Of a stretch of 64,000 nt of DNA, positions 22,032 to 31,662 are shown one piece after another (the stretch's first letter is position 1; each line of letters begins with the position of its first letter). Under the pieces are notes generated by a model. It did no database searches. It saw only the letters and a program-made list of their open reading frames with translations, and was not told the origin of the DNA. A program made the translations under genes and the position numbers. Origin of the DNA: Gorsachius magnificus (Eukaryota > Chordata > Aves > Pelecaniformes > Ardeidae); NCBI GenBank assembly GCA_034008185.1, contig CM067109.1, positions 62,001-126,000 of the forward strand, given 5' to 3'.

Positions 22032-23190
22032 CTGCAACAACAACGACAGTAGCATGCAACTAACCCAAACAGGTATAGATTTGATTGTTCAAACATCAGC
22101 TGGATATTTGACTGATAGCGAGGAGGGACGGGGAGGGAAGGGGTTGGATGATGTCAAAGTTGAAGCAGAACCGGGACTGGAGATTTTGTCACAGTGTCAC
22201 ACACAATTGATTTCCTCTGTCTCTTACGCTACATTGCCAGGGAAAACATTGCTGCTATGGGGCAGAGATAAGCGAGCATTTTGCCTGGAGCTAGGGAGAG
22301 GCACCTGGTAAGATTTGCTGGAGGTTTTAGACTTTCTCTGCCTGCACATGGGATGTGGGAACTGTAGCGTGAGCCAATCTTCCAGGGCCCTTCTAGGAGC
22401 TAAACTGGATGCACTTTTGACATACCATGCTTTACTGTCATCAAAATGAAATCATAGTTGGCCTTAAGCCGCAAAGGAGGCTACTGGGAAGGGAAGGGGA
22501 AGAGGCAGCCCCCGAGGAGGATGAGCACCCCGGGGCCGGCTGGGACCGGGGCTCCCCAAGTGTCGGCTGTGCCCTGGGGTGCCGGGAGCTGCCGGGCCCC
22601 GCCCAGCGGCCGTCGGGCTCGGGTCCGGGTTCCCGCACCCATGAGAGGGGCAGCGGGGGGAAGCACAACCGCCAAACACACACGGCAGAGGTAGCGGGGG
22701 AAGCGGCGCTGCCCCCCACAAGCGCGGGTGCCGGGCGGAGGCCGAGGGCTGCCCCCCGCTCAGTGGAGCCGGGCGGGACGGGCGGGGCGCCCCGCACCGG
22801 GAGGCGGCGGGCGGCGGGGGCAGCCCCGCACTCCCCGCTCCTGCGGGCGCTGCCCCGCGCTCCAGCCGAGGAGCCTGGCGCGGGTGCGAGCCGGAGAGCG
22901 CCGGCGGGGGGGGGGGGGGGGGCCCCCCCCCCCCGCGGCAGCGGCCGCTCCTCCTCTCGCTCCGGTGCGCTCGCCGCGGCCCTCCGCCCCGTCCCGGCAG
23001 CGGGGCCCCTACCGGCAGCAGCCCACCGCGGCGACGGCGGGCACAGCCGCTGCGACGGCGTGCCCCTGCCCCCGGAGGCACGGGGAGCGGCCGCGGGCGC
23101 AGCCGAGCGCCGTCGGGGCAGCGCGGCGCCGGGCGGGGCGAGGGCGAGGGTCGGTGCGGGGCGGGCAGCGGCGGCGGGCCGGGCACTTAC
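22032..23190 (-). other. GRP: GRP intron 1
   Basis: An intron of 1.16 kb has donor GTAAGTGCC (plus 23182-23190) and acceptor TTGTTGCAG. Its first 650 bases are part of the CpG island and include the G17-C12 hairpin run at 22906-22934. The long open frames on both strands here are GC-rich artefacts. Confidence 0.85.
22906..22934. repeat. G17-C12 homopolymer hairpin
   Basis: An uninterrupted run of 17 G is followed directly by 12 C, which forms a self-complementary foldback with no loop spacer. It sits in GRP intron 1. Such runs are hard to sequence, so the length and even the junction may be unreliable. Confidence 0.85.
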
Positions 23191-23344
23191 CCACAGCCCA
23201 GTGGCTGCCGCGGGGGTAGATCTTGGTGAGCGCGGGGGCGCCGCCGGGCTGCAGGGGCGCCGCGCCCGCCCGGGCCGCCAGCAGCGCCAGCGCCAGCGCC
23301 AGCAGCGGCAGAGCGCCGGGACGCCGCGGGCCGCCGCCGCCCAT
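23191..23344 (-). CDS. GRP: Gastrin-releasing peptide precursor, exon 1
   Basis: GRP is a bombesin-family neuropeptide secreted from neurons and gut endocrine cells. It acts on the G-protein-coupled receptor GRPR in gastrin release, smooth-muscle contraction and feeding. The exon starts at ATG 23344 (MGGGGPRRPGALPLL) with a signal peptide (hydrophobic core LPLLALALALLAA, cleavage expected near residue 28). The 27-residue hormone follows at residues 29-55: APLQPGGAPALTKIYPRGSH and, with exon 2, WAVGHLM. The C-terminal decapeptide GSHWAVGHLM is the receptor-active part. Compared with the chicken hormone I recall, residue 8 is Ala instead of Ser. The exon ends in phase 1 at GTG-G|GTAAGT. The complete precursor is 152 residues over three exons. 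Confidence 0.95.
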
Positions 23345-23432
23345 CGTGCCGGTGCCGGTGCCGGTGCCGGTGCCGCTGCCGGTGCCGCTGCCGCTGCCGC
23401 TGCCGCTGCCGCTGCCGCTGCCGCCGCCGCCG
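23345..23432 (-). repeat. GRP: Hexanucleotide repeat in GRP 5' leader
   Basis: Directly upstream of the GRP ATG the minus strand consists of CGGCAC and CGGCAG units (CCGGTG/CCGCTG on plus), about 14 units, preceded by a short CGG run (23422-23434). It would be transcribed in the 5'UTR and ends within a few bases of the start codon. The repeat could form stable RNA structure and is likely to vary in length. Confidence 0.85.
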
Positions 23433-23500
23433 CCGAGCCGCCCTCCGCTGCGGGCCGGCTCCGGCTCCGTCTGGGCGAAGCGCTGCCGCTGCCGCCCCCC

Positions 23501-23507
23501 ATTTATA
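23501..23507 (-). promoter_or_regulatory. GRP: GRP TATA box
   Basis: The minus strand reads GTATAAATGG, with TATAAAT at 23507-23501, 157 bases upstream of the GRP start codon. Transcription is expected to begin about 25-30 bases downstream (near 23472-23477), giving a leader of about 130 bases that includes the hexanucleotide repeat. A TATA box fits a tissue-restricted hormone gene. Confidence 0.75.
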
Positions 23508-24740
23508 CGGGGCCGGGACTGGGAGCGAGCGGAGCTCCCGCGCCTGGCGCCTCCTCACGGGGCCGGGGCTGCGGCCGCCCCCGGCCCCCGGGGCCTCCGT
23601 CCTGCCTCCGGCGGGGGCGGGGGCCGCTGCCGGCCCCCGGGCCCCCGCCCGCCTCCCCGCCCCGGCAGGCGAGCGGCGGGGGGAGGCGATCGGCGCCGAC
23701 CCCGGGGCTCAGCCGTCCGCCGCGCCGGGCTGCGCTCCCCAGCCGCCGCCGCGGGAGCCCGGGGGCCGGCCCCGCTCGACGGGGCTTTCCCGGGCGCGCC
23801 GCGCCGCCTCTGCCCCGCGGTTGCCGCCCCGCTCCCGCCGGTGCCGTCCTGGGCCCCTCGGGCGCTGGTGCCCGGCTCTGCCCGCTCCCGAGCCAGGCGG
23901 CAGGGAGTCGGTCCCGGGGCGCCTTCGTGCTTCGAGAGAGCGGCCCACGCCGCCCTTGGGGTTCTTGTCTCGCTCATGTTCGAAAACCAGAAAAGTTTGC
24001 TTTCCCCTCAGCTCCCTTCGTCTTACGGGGTTTGGTGCTTGGAGGTGGCCTGGGCGGCTGTGAGGGACCTCGGGCCTGTGGGATGGGTGCTGCGGGTGGC
24101 GCCCAGCGTGACCCAAGAGCCCAGGGCCTCCTCGCCCATGCCCCTTGCGTGGGGTGGGCAACAGCAACGGGCGTCGCACAGGCGCTGATGGAGAGGGGTG
24201 GCCCTGCGGCGGGAGCCAGCGGTTTGAGAGACACGTGGGGATCTGACAAATGCAGAGGAGACGGGTGAGGGAAGGCCCGTGACACTGCGTGGTTTGCCCG
24301 CTGCCCTCCGGGACCCTGTGTACGCGTGCCAAGCTTTACTTGGTGGAAAGGGCTCCACGCTCTTGCCACAGACCGCTGGACCAGGGAGCCAGGGTGGCTC
24401 AGTTACATGTCTGCTACAGGAGCTGTTTTTCTGGAGAAGTTTCTGTTTAATGAATCTATCTTCTGTACAGAAAGCATTAACATGTTCACAGAAGTGAAAT
24501 TTTTTATGAGAGCTTATGGAAAAAAAAAAAGCTCCAGCATTTTTTAAGCGGGAGGAATGGCTGTAGAACAACCAAACTCAAAGGAACCACCACTTGAAGC
24601 TCATTGAAATAGAAGACCTTGTGCAAAGAGTTTCTTTTAATTTCCAATATCACATACATTTACTGTCACAAGTGACAGTGGCATGTCTGGCCGATTTACA
24701 GGACTTTCTTCTTCCCTTCCACAGAAACCCCGTAACCGTT

Positions 24741-25311
24741 TGTGCTGGGTTTGGCTGGGGGAGAGTTCGTTTTCTTCACAGCAGCTGGTGTGGGGCTGTG
24801 TTTGGGATCTGTGCTGGCAGCAGGGCTGATCACCCCGGGGTGTGTTGGTTCCTGCTGAGCCGGGCTCTCACAGAGCCAAGGCCGTTTCTGCTCCTCACCC
24901 CACCAGTGAGGGGCTGGGGGGGCACAGGGAGCTGGGGGGGACACGGCCGGGACAGCTGACCCCAACTGACCCCAGGGGTACCCCACACCGCATGGCGTCA
25001 TGCTGAGCACATCGAGCTGGGGGAAGGAGGAGGAGGGGGGGGACGTTGGGAGCGATGGCGTTTGCCTGCCCAAGTCACCGCTACGTGATGGAGCCCGGCT
25101 GTCCTGGGGGTGGCTGAGCACCCCCTGCCATGGGAAGGAGGGAATGAATCCCTTGCTTTGCCTCACTTGAGCGCACGGCTTTTGCTTTCCCTATTAAACT
25201 GTCTTTGTCTCAGCCCACAGTTTTCTCACTTTTACCCTTCCAATTCTCTCCCCCATCCCACCGTGGGGGAGTGAGCGAGCGGCTGCTGCTGGCTGGGGTT
25301 CAACCATGACA
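24741..25311 (+). mobile_element. Solo LTR of an avian endogenous retrovirus
   Basis: The block begins TGTGCTGGGTTTGGCTGG and ends CAACCATGACA, with the TG...CA ends of an LTR. Internal phrases (TTCTTCACAGCAGCTGGT, GGGACAGCTGACCCCAACTG, a GACGTTGGGAG-GATGGCGTTTG block, CCCTATTAAACTGTCTTTGT with an ATTAAA signal near 25194, CTCCCCCATCCCACC) match a solo LTR family very common in birds, from memory. Orientation is plus. No internal viral genes or second LTR are present, so it is a recombined solo copy. I see no clear target-site duplication (CCGTT before, ACTTC after), and the TATA-like position appears mutated. Confidence 0.8.
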
Positions 25312-25729
25312 ACTTCCCAACACTCTAAGGTACCTGGAAGTGGCCAACTTTGTAATAGTTACTGGATGAAAGGCTTTCCATCCTGAAGAGGCAGTGCAGA
25401 GGAGAGGACGGATGAATCACTGAAGGAGACAACATACGACTGTAAAGGCCATGAAGAGGTGGAACGCTTAAATGCATCCTCAACTTCAGGTGTGTAAGTA
25501 GTTTCACAGAAGTGAATGTGGATGAGTAGTAGAGGGATACGGAGTTCTGATGTCGTTTGTCCCAGAGGAGAACAACAGAGACGGGGATGAAGTCATGTGG
25601 ACTTGGTACAGTTCAGGTGATGATTTTGCTGTCAGGAGGCTGGGGACATGGTTAGCAGAGCTGACTGTGAGGGACTCGCCAGAGGCTTCAGCCCTGCACG
25701 CCTGGAGCTGAACTGTGCCCAACGGAAAC

Positions 25730-26090
25730 TACCGGGGATGTGAATTAACGTAATTACCGGGCAAACCGTCTAGTACAATCACTTTGAAGTCAATTGTGCA
25801 TCCTACTGTATGAGCTAAATTGCTCCCTTGTTTAGTCTTAGTTTATTGCATCTTCTTTTACTGATTAATGTGATTCATTCTTTTATTTTGGTTATTAATT
25901 ATGCATTCTTGTTTAATTTACAATAGTATTCTCATGCCTCAATCATGAGTTTCACCGTGCAGCCTGCGGTACAGCTACAGACAACACGCTCTGTGCTGAG
26001 CGGCAGCTGATCAAATACAATATTACCATCCGTGGGAAAGTCTAATTGTTCGTTGCAATTCGGGACAGGAAATTGAAAATTCAGGAAACC
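25730..26090. promoter_or_regulatory. Candidate conserved non-coding element upstream of GRP
   Basis: About 360 bases of AT-rich, repeat-free sequence have many homeodomain-type cores (GAATTAACGTAATTACC, CTGATTAATGTGATTC, GGTTATTAATTATGC, TCTAATTGTTC) and a Sox-like ACAATA. The style contrasts with the GC-rich and repeat-rich surroundings. It lies about 2.3 kb upstream of GRP. No alignment could be made. Confidence 0.35.
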
Positions 26091-26602
26091 GTCCATTTTC
26101 AGTGAAAAGAAACAAAAACCAAAGCAAAATAATGGGCTTTCCTCAGCTACAGTGACTGTACTGGAAGCCCTTGGCTGTCCTTGCCTCCCCAGGCTGTTGT
26201 GCTGGACGTGCCTTTGTGCTGGGGCCGCAGCCTCGGGTGGCAGCCACCAGCCCTCCCCGTGGCCTCCGGGACCGTGGCGCAGCGCAGGACGCCCACTGCA
26301 CAGCGCGGCTGCTCCTGCCCCTGCCCCTGGTTTCAGCCCTGGTCGCTCCAGAAGCCACTGACACGGGTTCCCTCCGACCCTGCCCCACCAGGCAGCTGAG
26401 CCGAGGAGAAGCCATCAGCGGGGCATCGCCCCGAAACTGCCACGTTTGCACAAATTAAGTTAGGAAGTCGCTTGTTTCCCGGGGAAAAGTACGCTTGGCC
26501 CAGCACTTCTGTTGCTTTTGACTTTTTCTGGAGGCTTTGCTTCTGTTGCTTTATGTGGGGCTTACTGAGGATTAATGACATAAAGCGATATTGGAAACTT
26601 CT

Positions 26603-26812
26603 GGTGAGTCAGAAAGGGCTGTCAGGCCCTGGAAGGGGCTGCCCAGGGAAGGGGTCGAGTCCCCAGCCCTGGGGGGATTTAACAGCCGGGCAGCCGAGGT
26701 GCTGAGGGCCAGGGTTTGGGGGTGGGATGGCAGGGGTAGGGGAACGGTGGGGCTGGGGAAGCTTAAAGGGCTTTTCCAACCTCAACAATTCCATGATCCT
26801 ATGATTCTAAGT
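26603..26812 (+). mobile_element. CR1 LINE 3' fragment
   Basis: It matches the last 210 bases of CR1 in sense orientation: GTCAGGCCCTGGAAGGGGCT, CCCAGGGAAGGGGTCGAGTC, CCCTGGGGGGATTTAACAGC, then GGCTTTTCCAACCTCAACAA and the 3' terminal CCATGATCCTATGATTCTA repeat. Its end resembles the copy at 50078-50176. Confidence 0.85.
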
Positions 26813-27614
26813 CATACATAGCTGCGTGTAGCCCCTGTGCTGCTAGGAAGCTCTGGCTAGGAATGCCAAACCACGAATTCTTACTCAGTGCCTTGTTGCC
26901 CGCTAGTCCTAAGTCTTGTTTACTACAAACACTATGCAAACAAATAAACTTTTCTCATGTTCTGTATATATACTGCGTCTTCATACTTCTCAGGTGTTAA
27001 AGGCTGTGCCTTCACATTAAATCTCATTTTGCACTGCCTTCAGCTTTGAGATTGTTCTTTACACGCTCCCATTTTTATACCTTGTCTTATGGACTTAGTG
27101 AAAGTTCAGATTAGTTTGCCCTGCAGGTGCTTAAGATTACAGTGAAAAATACTGATTTAGAGAGTTGATCAAATTTGGGTTTGAGTTTTCTTTTTAATTA
27201 GGATCAGCTTTTTGTGTGGAGGGATATTTTTGCCAAGAAAAAGACATTTTCAGGGTTTTGTCATAAACAGGCTCCCAAGCGTGTCTGTAGGGAGTGTTAG
27301 AGGCAGGCTTCTATTCTTCCAGAGCAGCCTAGGTGGCACGATGGACGCTTTTCTCCAAAATATATTGCATTATTTGTAGTATGCTGAACACTCAGCAAAC
27401 TCTGCGAGATACAGCTGGGGCTTTATTCTGCCTGGTGAAAATCTTTGTATGGCTTTTGGGATCAAAACGCCTGTCAGGACATTCTTGGGACCCTCCTCAT
27501 CCTCTGTCAGAATGACTGGCAGTCAGTTGTGCAGCCAAAATTCACCAGGGCTCCGGGGGTTGGGGTACACTGACCCATCCTGTAGGGGGGGGCCCCGACC
27601 CGCGGTGCGGCCTT

Positions 27615-27664
27615 GGGGGGGGGGGGGGGGTGGGGGCCCGGACCGGGACCGGGACCGGGACGGG
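27615..27664 (+). repeat. G16 run and (CCGGGA)n hexanucleotide repeat
   Basis: G16, T, G5 is followed by about four CCGGGA/GACCGG units. It sits in a small GC-rich block (about 27570-27780) with no recognisable exon. Both parts are prone to length error. Confidence 0.85.
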
Positions 27665-30192
27665 CTGCGGCTGTCGTTCGTTCCCGCAGAGCCTGCCAGC
27701 TGCGGGGAGCTGCGGCCCCGGCGCCCGTGCGCTCGCTCCTGTGCGCGGCGCCGAGCACCGCCAGCTGCGCGGCTGAGACGGAGATGCCTTAACCGCAGTG
27801 GAGTATGTGCTTGAGCAATGCTGCTTGCTCGAGGCCTCAGGGAATTAGGCAGATACACTAATTAAATGAGCCAACCCAATCTCCTCAATACTCTTGTGGC
27901 TTGACACCACCCCCGCGCCCCTTCAGGCCCTTTGTGGCTTCTGTAGAGCAGGAGAAAATGTGTAATTTCCTTTTGTAATGGGCAGTACATCTGCGCTGCT
28001 TGGCTGTGGTGAGTGTGACAGGACCAGGTCCCTGCCCACAGCTTCCCCAGTGAGACCTCTGGGGCCGCCTGGCACCATCCCAGAGCCAAACGCCTGCCCA
28101 CGGGGTCCTCTGCTTGCCGCGGCCGACAGCTCTTGGGAGCACGTTGAGCTGCGAAGGAAGAAGCTGCTCCTTGACATATTTATTCCACCACGATCACTGG
28201 GAACTGTAGGCCTTGATGACTTCTCATAGGCAGGATTATCACCGGCGTGCCACCCCCCCCCCCTGCTCCAGGGGTTTACTTGGCCCAGGCTGGCAGACGC
28301 TCTTTTTATCGTGTGCCTTTCCTTGCTAGCACCTTTGGACTAATGGGGCATGAATCGATGCATTAGGTACCCTGGCGCGTCTTCCGTGGGGGCCACAGCT
28401 GGAACTGGGCTGCAAACAGTTCAGCAGAGGGAAGCCCAACTGGAGAAAGAACTCAGAACTGAAGCAGAATAACCCCATCCCTAATAAATAAAACCAAAAC
28501 ATTCATTTAAAAGTAAGCCAAACCACTGCAGAGATGCTGAAATGTTCCAATATGTAAGTGTAGGAAGTAGCAAATTTGACACAGCCGCGGCTGAGAGCCC
28601 CCCCGACGTAGCAGCAAGAAACCAGGTAAAACAAACCTGCAACAAACCTTCGTCCGGAAGAGCAGAGGGGCGGCCGCCCGCAGCCCGCGGGACCCCAGCA
28701 GCCCGCGGGACCCCAGCCCAGCCGCGTGCCCAGCACGACGGTGAGCGTGGCACGCACCAGGCTGGGGAGAGGCACGGGAGGTGTCACCGTGCCTTCCCTG
28801 GGAAGAAAGAGCAAATAAAGCAGATCGATGTGAGGTCTCGTGCACCTCCGTCAGCAGTGTGCTCTTGGACGGAGCAGCTCATGCAGGAAAACCTGGGCAG
28901 CCAGGTCCGAACAGGCAGGGACAGGAGGGATGGGCCCAAAGAGCCATCCTTTCTCTCGGCCTCGTCTCCTCTTCCTCAGCCCAGCTGAGGATCCAGCCTG
29001 CTCTTTGAATACATTTGTGCATTATTAGTATTTCTTTGTTTATGTGTTCATAAGGCAATATGGATTTATTTTAAGTCTTGTTTTTAATAACCTTTGCAGA
29101 AAAATAATAATTTGATAATACACAGAAATAATATATTGCCCCCCCCAACAGAAAAGGGTGCAGGTACGATAAATGCATGTTATCAGCTGTGACTCTCTCA
29201 TCTGAGACCGCCTTTCGCTCTTAAAGAAGAAATCCAGAACCCTAAACTTGTGTTGGCACACCAGGAGCCAGCTCTCCATTTTCAACCTCCTTTCCACCTT
29301 TCCTACCTCCCATGGCGAAGTGAGCTACCCTGGCGCTCCGTGGCAGCACAACGTCGGTGGCTTTTAAATGCCACGGCCACAGCAACCCACTTTAATTTGC
29401 TTCCTTTGCATTTTAGCCGACGACGGTTGTTCTGTCAGCAAGGCAGGCTTTGCGGAAATAAGGAGGGATACAGGGGGAACGGCGAGGCCGCCGTCGCTCC
29501 CCCGCAGCGACCCCGGCACCCCAGGCAGCTGTAGCGTACGCGCAGGACAAACAGGGGTGCAAGCACATCGCCAGGGCGGCAACAGGGCTCGCACGCTGAG
29601 GAGCGCTCTGCAAATGTTGAGGATGCTGAACGGACCGATCTCCGCTCCTCAAAGCTGCGGTCAGGGCAGGCCCTCTGCAAACAGCCTGGAAATTGCCTCT
29701 CCGCAGTAACGGTTCCCGGAGGAACTGGAGACATTTTGCAGAAAAGAGCTCCGCAACTTTACCGAGGCCGAACAATAGGAAATAATAAACATTTAATGAG
29801 GCACAGTGTAAGACACTTGATATGGTTTGTGCTGCGTTTCAGCAAGCCCTGGACCTAGACAGTTCAGCTTACCTAAAGGGACTGTTCATTGCCCCGGCGG
29901 TGCATGTCAGCAGGCTGCATGAGCCGTCACCTTTTTGGGTTTTGTGATTTTTTGTGGTGCAGGGGTTCAGTATTTTGAGTATTCAAATGGGAAGCATTTA
30001 TGTTTCTGAATTCTTGGGAACTGTTGCTGCCTGGACAGAAGCAGTCCCAGCTGAGCCTTCCCAGAGAAGACAAAATGCTTCAAGTGACACCGCTGCACTC
30101 GTGGTCCTGGGGAGCACAGAGCGATGGGGACACGGGATGCAGGCACAGAGCTTCTGCCCCGCTGCAGGCTCCTAAGGGCAGGGAGAGGGCGT

Positions 30193-30840
30193 TTTCATAG
30201 AGCCATAGACCCACAGGGTGGTTTGGGTGGCGAGGGACCTTCAAGGATCACCCAGTCCAACCCCCCCGCTGCGGGCAGGGACATCGTTCCCTCCATCAGG
30301 CTGCTCAAACCCCGTCCAGCCTGGCCTTGAACACCTCCAGGGACGGGGCAGCCACGACTCCTCTGGGCAGCCTGTGCCAGCGCCTCACCAACCGCACTGC
30401 AAAACATTTATGTCTGGTCTAAACCTGCCCTCTTTCGGTTTAAAACCATCGCCCCTCGTCCTGTCACTGCAGGCCCTGGTAAAAAGCCTCTCTCCATCTT
30501 TGTTACGAGCCCCTTTATATGTAGAAAGGCTGCAAGAAAGCCTCCCCGGAGCCATCTCTTCTCCAGGCTGGACACCTCCACCTCTCCCAGCCTTTCCCCA
30601 TCCCAGAGCTGTCCCAGCCCTGGGGCCATTCCCGTGGCCGCCTCTGGCCCCGCTCCAGCAGGTCCCTGCCTTTGTTGCACAGAGGACCCCCGAGCTGGAC
30701 GCAGGGCTCTGGGGGGGTCTCGCTAGAGGGGCAGAACCCCCACTTGCCCCGCTGCGGGGACGCAGCCCAGGGCACGGTTGGCTTCCTGGGCTGCAGGACC
30801 GCATCGCTGGCTCACATCCGCACCCGCAGCACCCTGGTGC
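30193..30840 (-). mobile_element. CR1 LINE, 5'-truncated (about 650 bp)
   Basis: In the minus orientation it runs from a 5' truncation near 30840 to the terminal CTGTGGGTCTATGGCTCTATG at 30196-30216. The plus strand shows the reverse complement of standard CR1 phrases: GGACCTTCAAGGATCACCCAGTCCAACCC, GCCTTGAACACCTCCAGGGA, GGGCAGCCTGTGCCAGCGCCTCACC, CATCGCCCCTCGTCCTGTC, TCTTCTCCAGGCTGGAC. It is among the longer CR1 copies here. Open frames in it are remnants of the ORF2 end. Confidence 0.9.
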
Positions 30841-31608
30841 ATGGCGTGGGCCCATCAGACAACGTGCGCCAGGCTTGTGCCGGGGGGGCGAAATCTGGTG
30901 GGCTTCCAGGAAGGCTGGAGAAGGGTTGACACGGCTGTGTGCAACACTCACGCTTTCGCCCTTTCTTTTCCTCCAGTTTTGAGCGCTCGCTGGAACTGGG
31001 CTCCGTCAGGCGCTTGGGGGAGTGCAGGGTGGCAGGGGCTGCTCCTCACCTGGGGTGGGGGCATCGCCCATGGCCCCCCCGGGCCTCGCAGCCCCAACTG
31101 CAGGGACTGCTCCTGCTGCGAATGGCAGCCAGGGCTGCCTGTCCCCAGAGCCCAGCGCAGCCCCTCCGCCAGGTACCGCTTCGGCCACCGGCGCCCCAAA
31201 GGGCGACCTCGACGCGGCTGCTGCTGCGCGCTTGCATGGCGAGAGCCACGTAGGACTGTGTGCTTGCACTGGTCACGCTGTCAGGGGCAACTGGAGCCAA
31301 TTTGGCAAATAGCCATTGTGGAGAACAATACCTGGGTCTTTTGTTTCAGCATTTTGAGAAATAAAGCGTAACAGACGCAGCCTGAGGGGCCCGATCTGGT
31401 GCAGTTATTCTAGTGGCATTTCATGATTATTTTTTCACACTTGTGTCCCTGCTATGAAATACGGACTTGTGGGCCATGCTCAGGGTTAGGACACTCGGGC
31501 CTGGACACGCACGTGGATCAGAACCGTTGCTGTCATGAAATAAGTTTATTTTGTGGTGGCCAGACCAGTGCCCTGCACCGTCTCGCCTTTCAGCTGGGCG
31601 GGCAGCTC

Positions 31609-31662
31609 CAGACTCTGCCTTGGCTTCAGATTTTGCCACGGCTTCAGATTCTGCCACGTGTT
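31609..31662 (+). repeat. 18-bp tandem repeat, 3 copies
   Basis: Three adjacent units follow the pattern CAGA(CT/TT)(C/T)TGCC(T/A)(T/C)G(G/T)(C/T)TT, differing at a few bases. It is a small, local duplication. Confidence 0.75.

Larger units (their letters stand above)
22500..23960. promoter_or_regulatory. GRP: GRP CpG island
   Basis: About 1.4 kb of dense CpG sequence is centred on the GRP promoter and exon 1 and extends into intron 1 and upstream. The island contains a TATA box, a hexanucleotide-repeat leader and several homopolymer runs. Confidence 0.75.

Noticed and set aside
22427..24268. 613-residue plus-strand open frame and large antisense frames at the GRP CpG island
   Set aside because: Low-complexity composition. 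They run over GRP exon 1, its TATA box and repeats, with no family features.
24741..25311. Target-site duplication around the solo LTR
   Set aside because: The five bases on each side differ (CCGTT and ACTTC). The LTR is called on its ends and internal phrases only.
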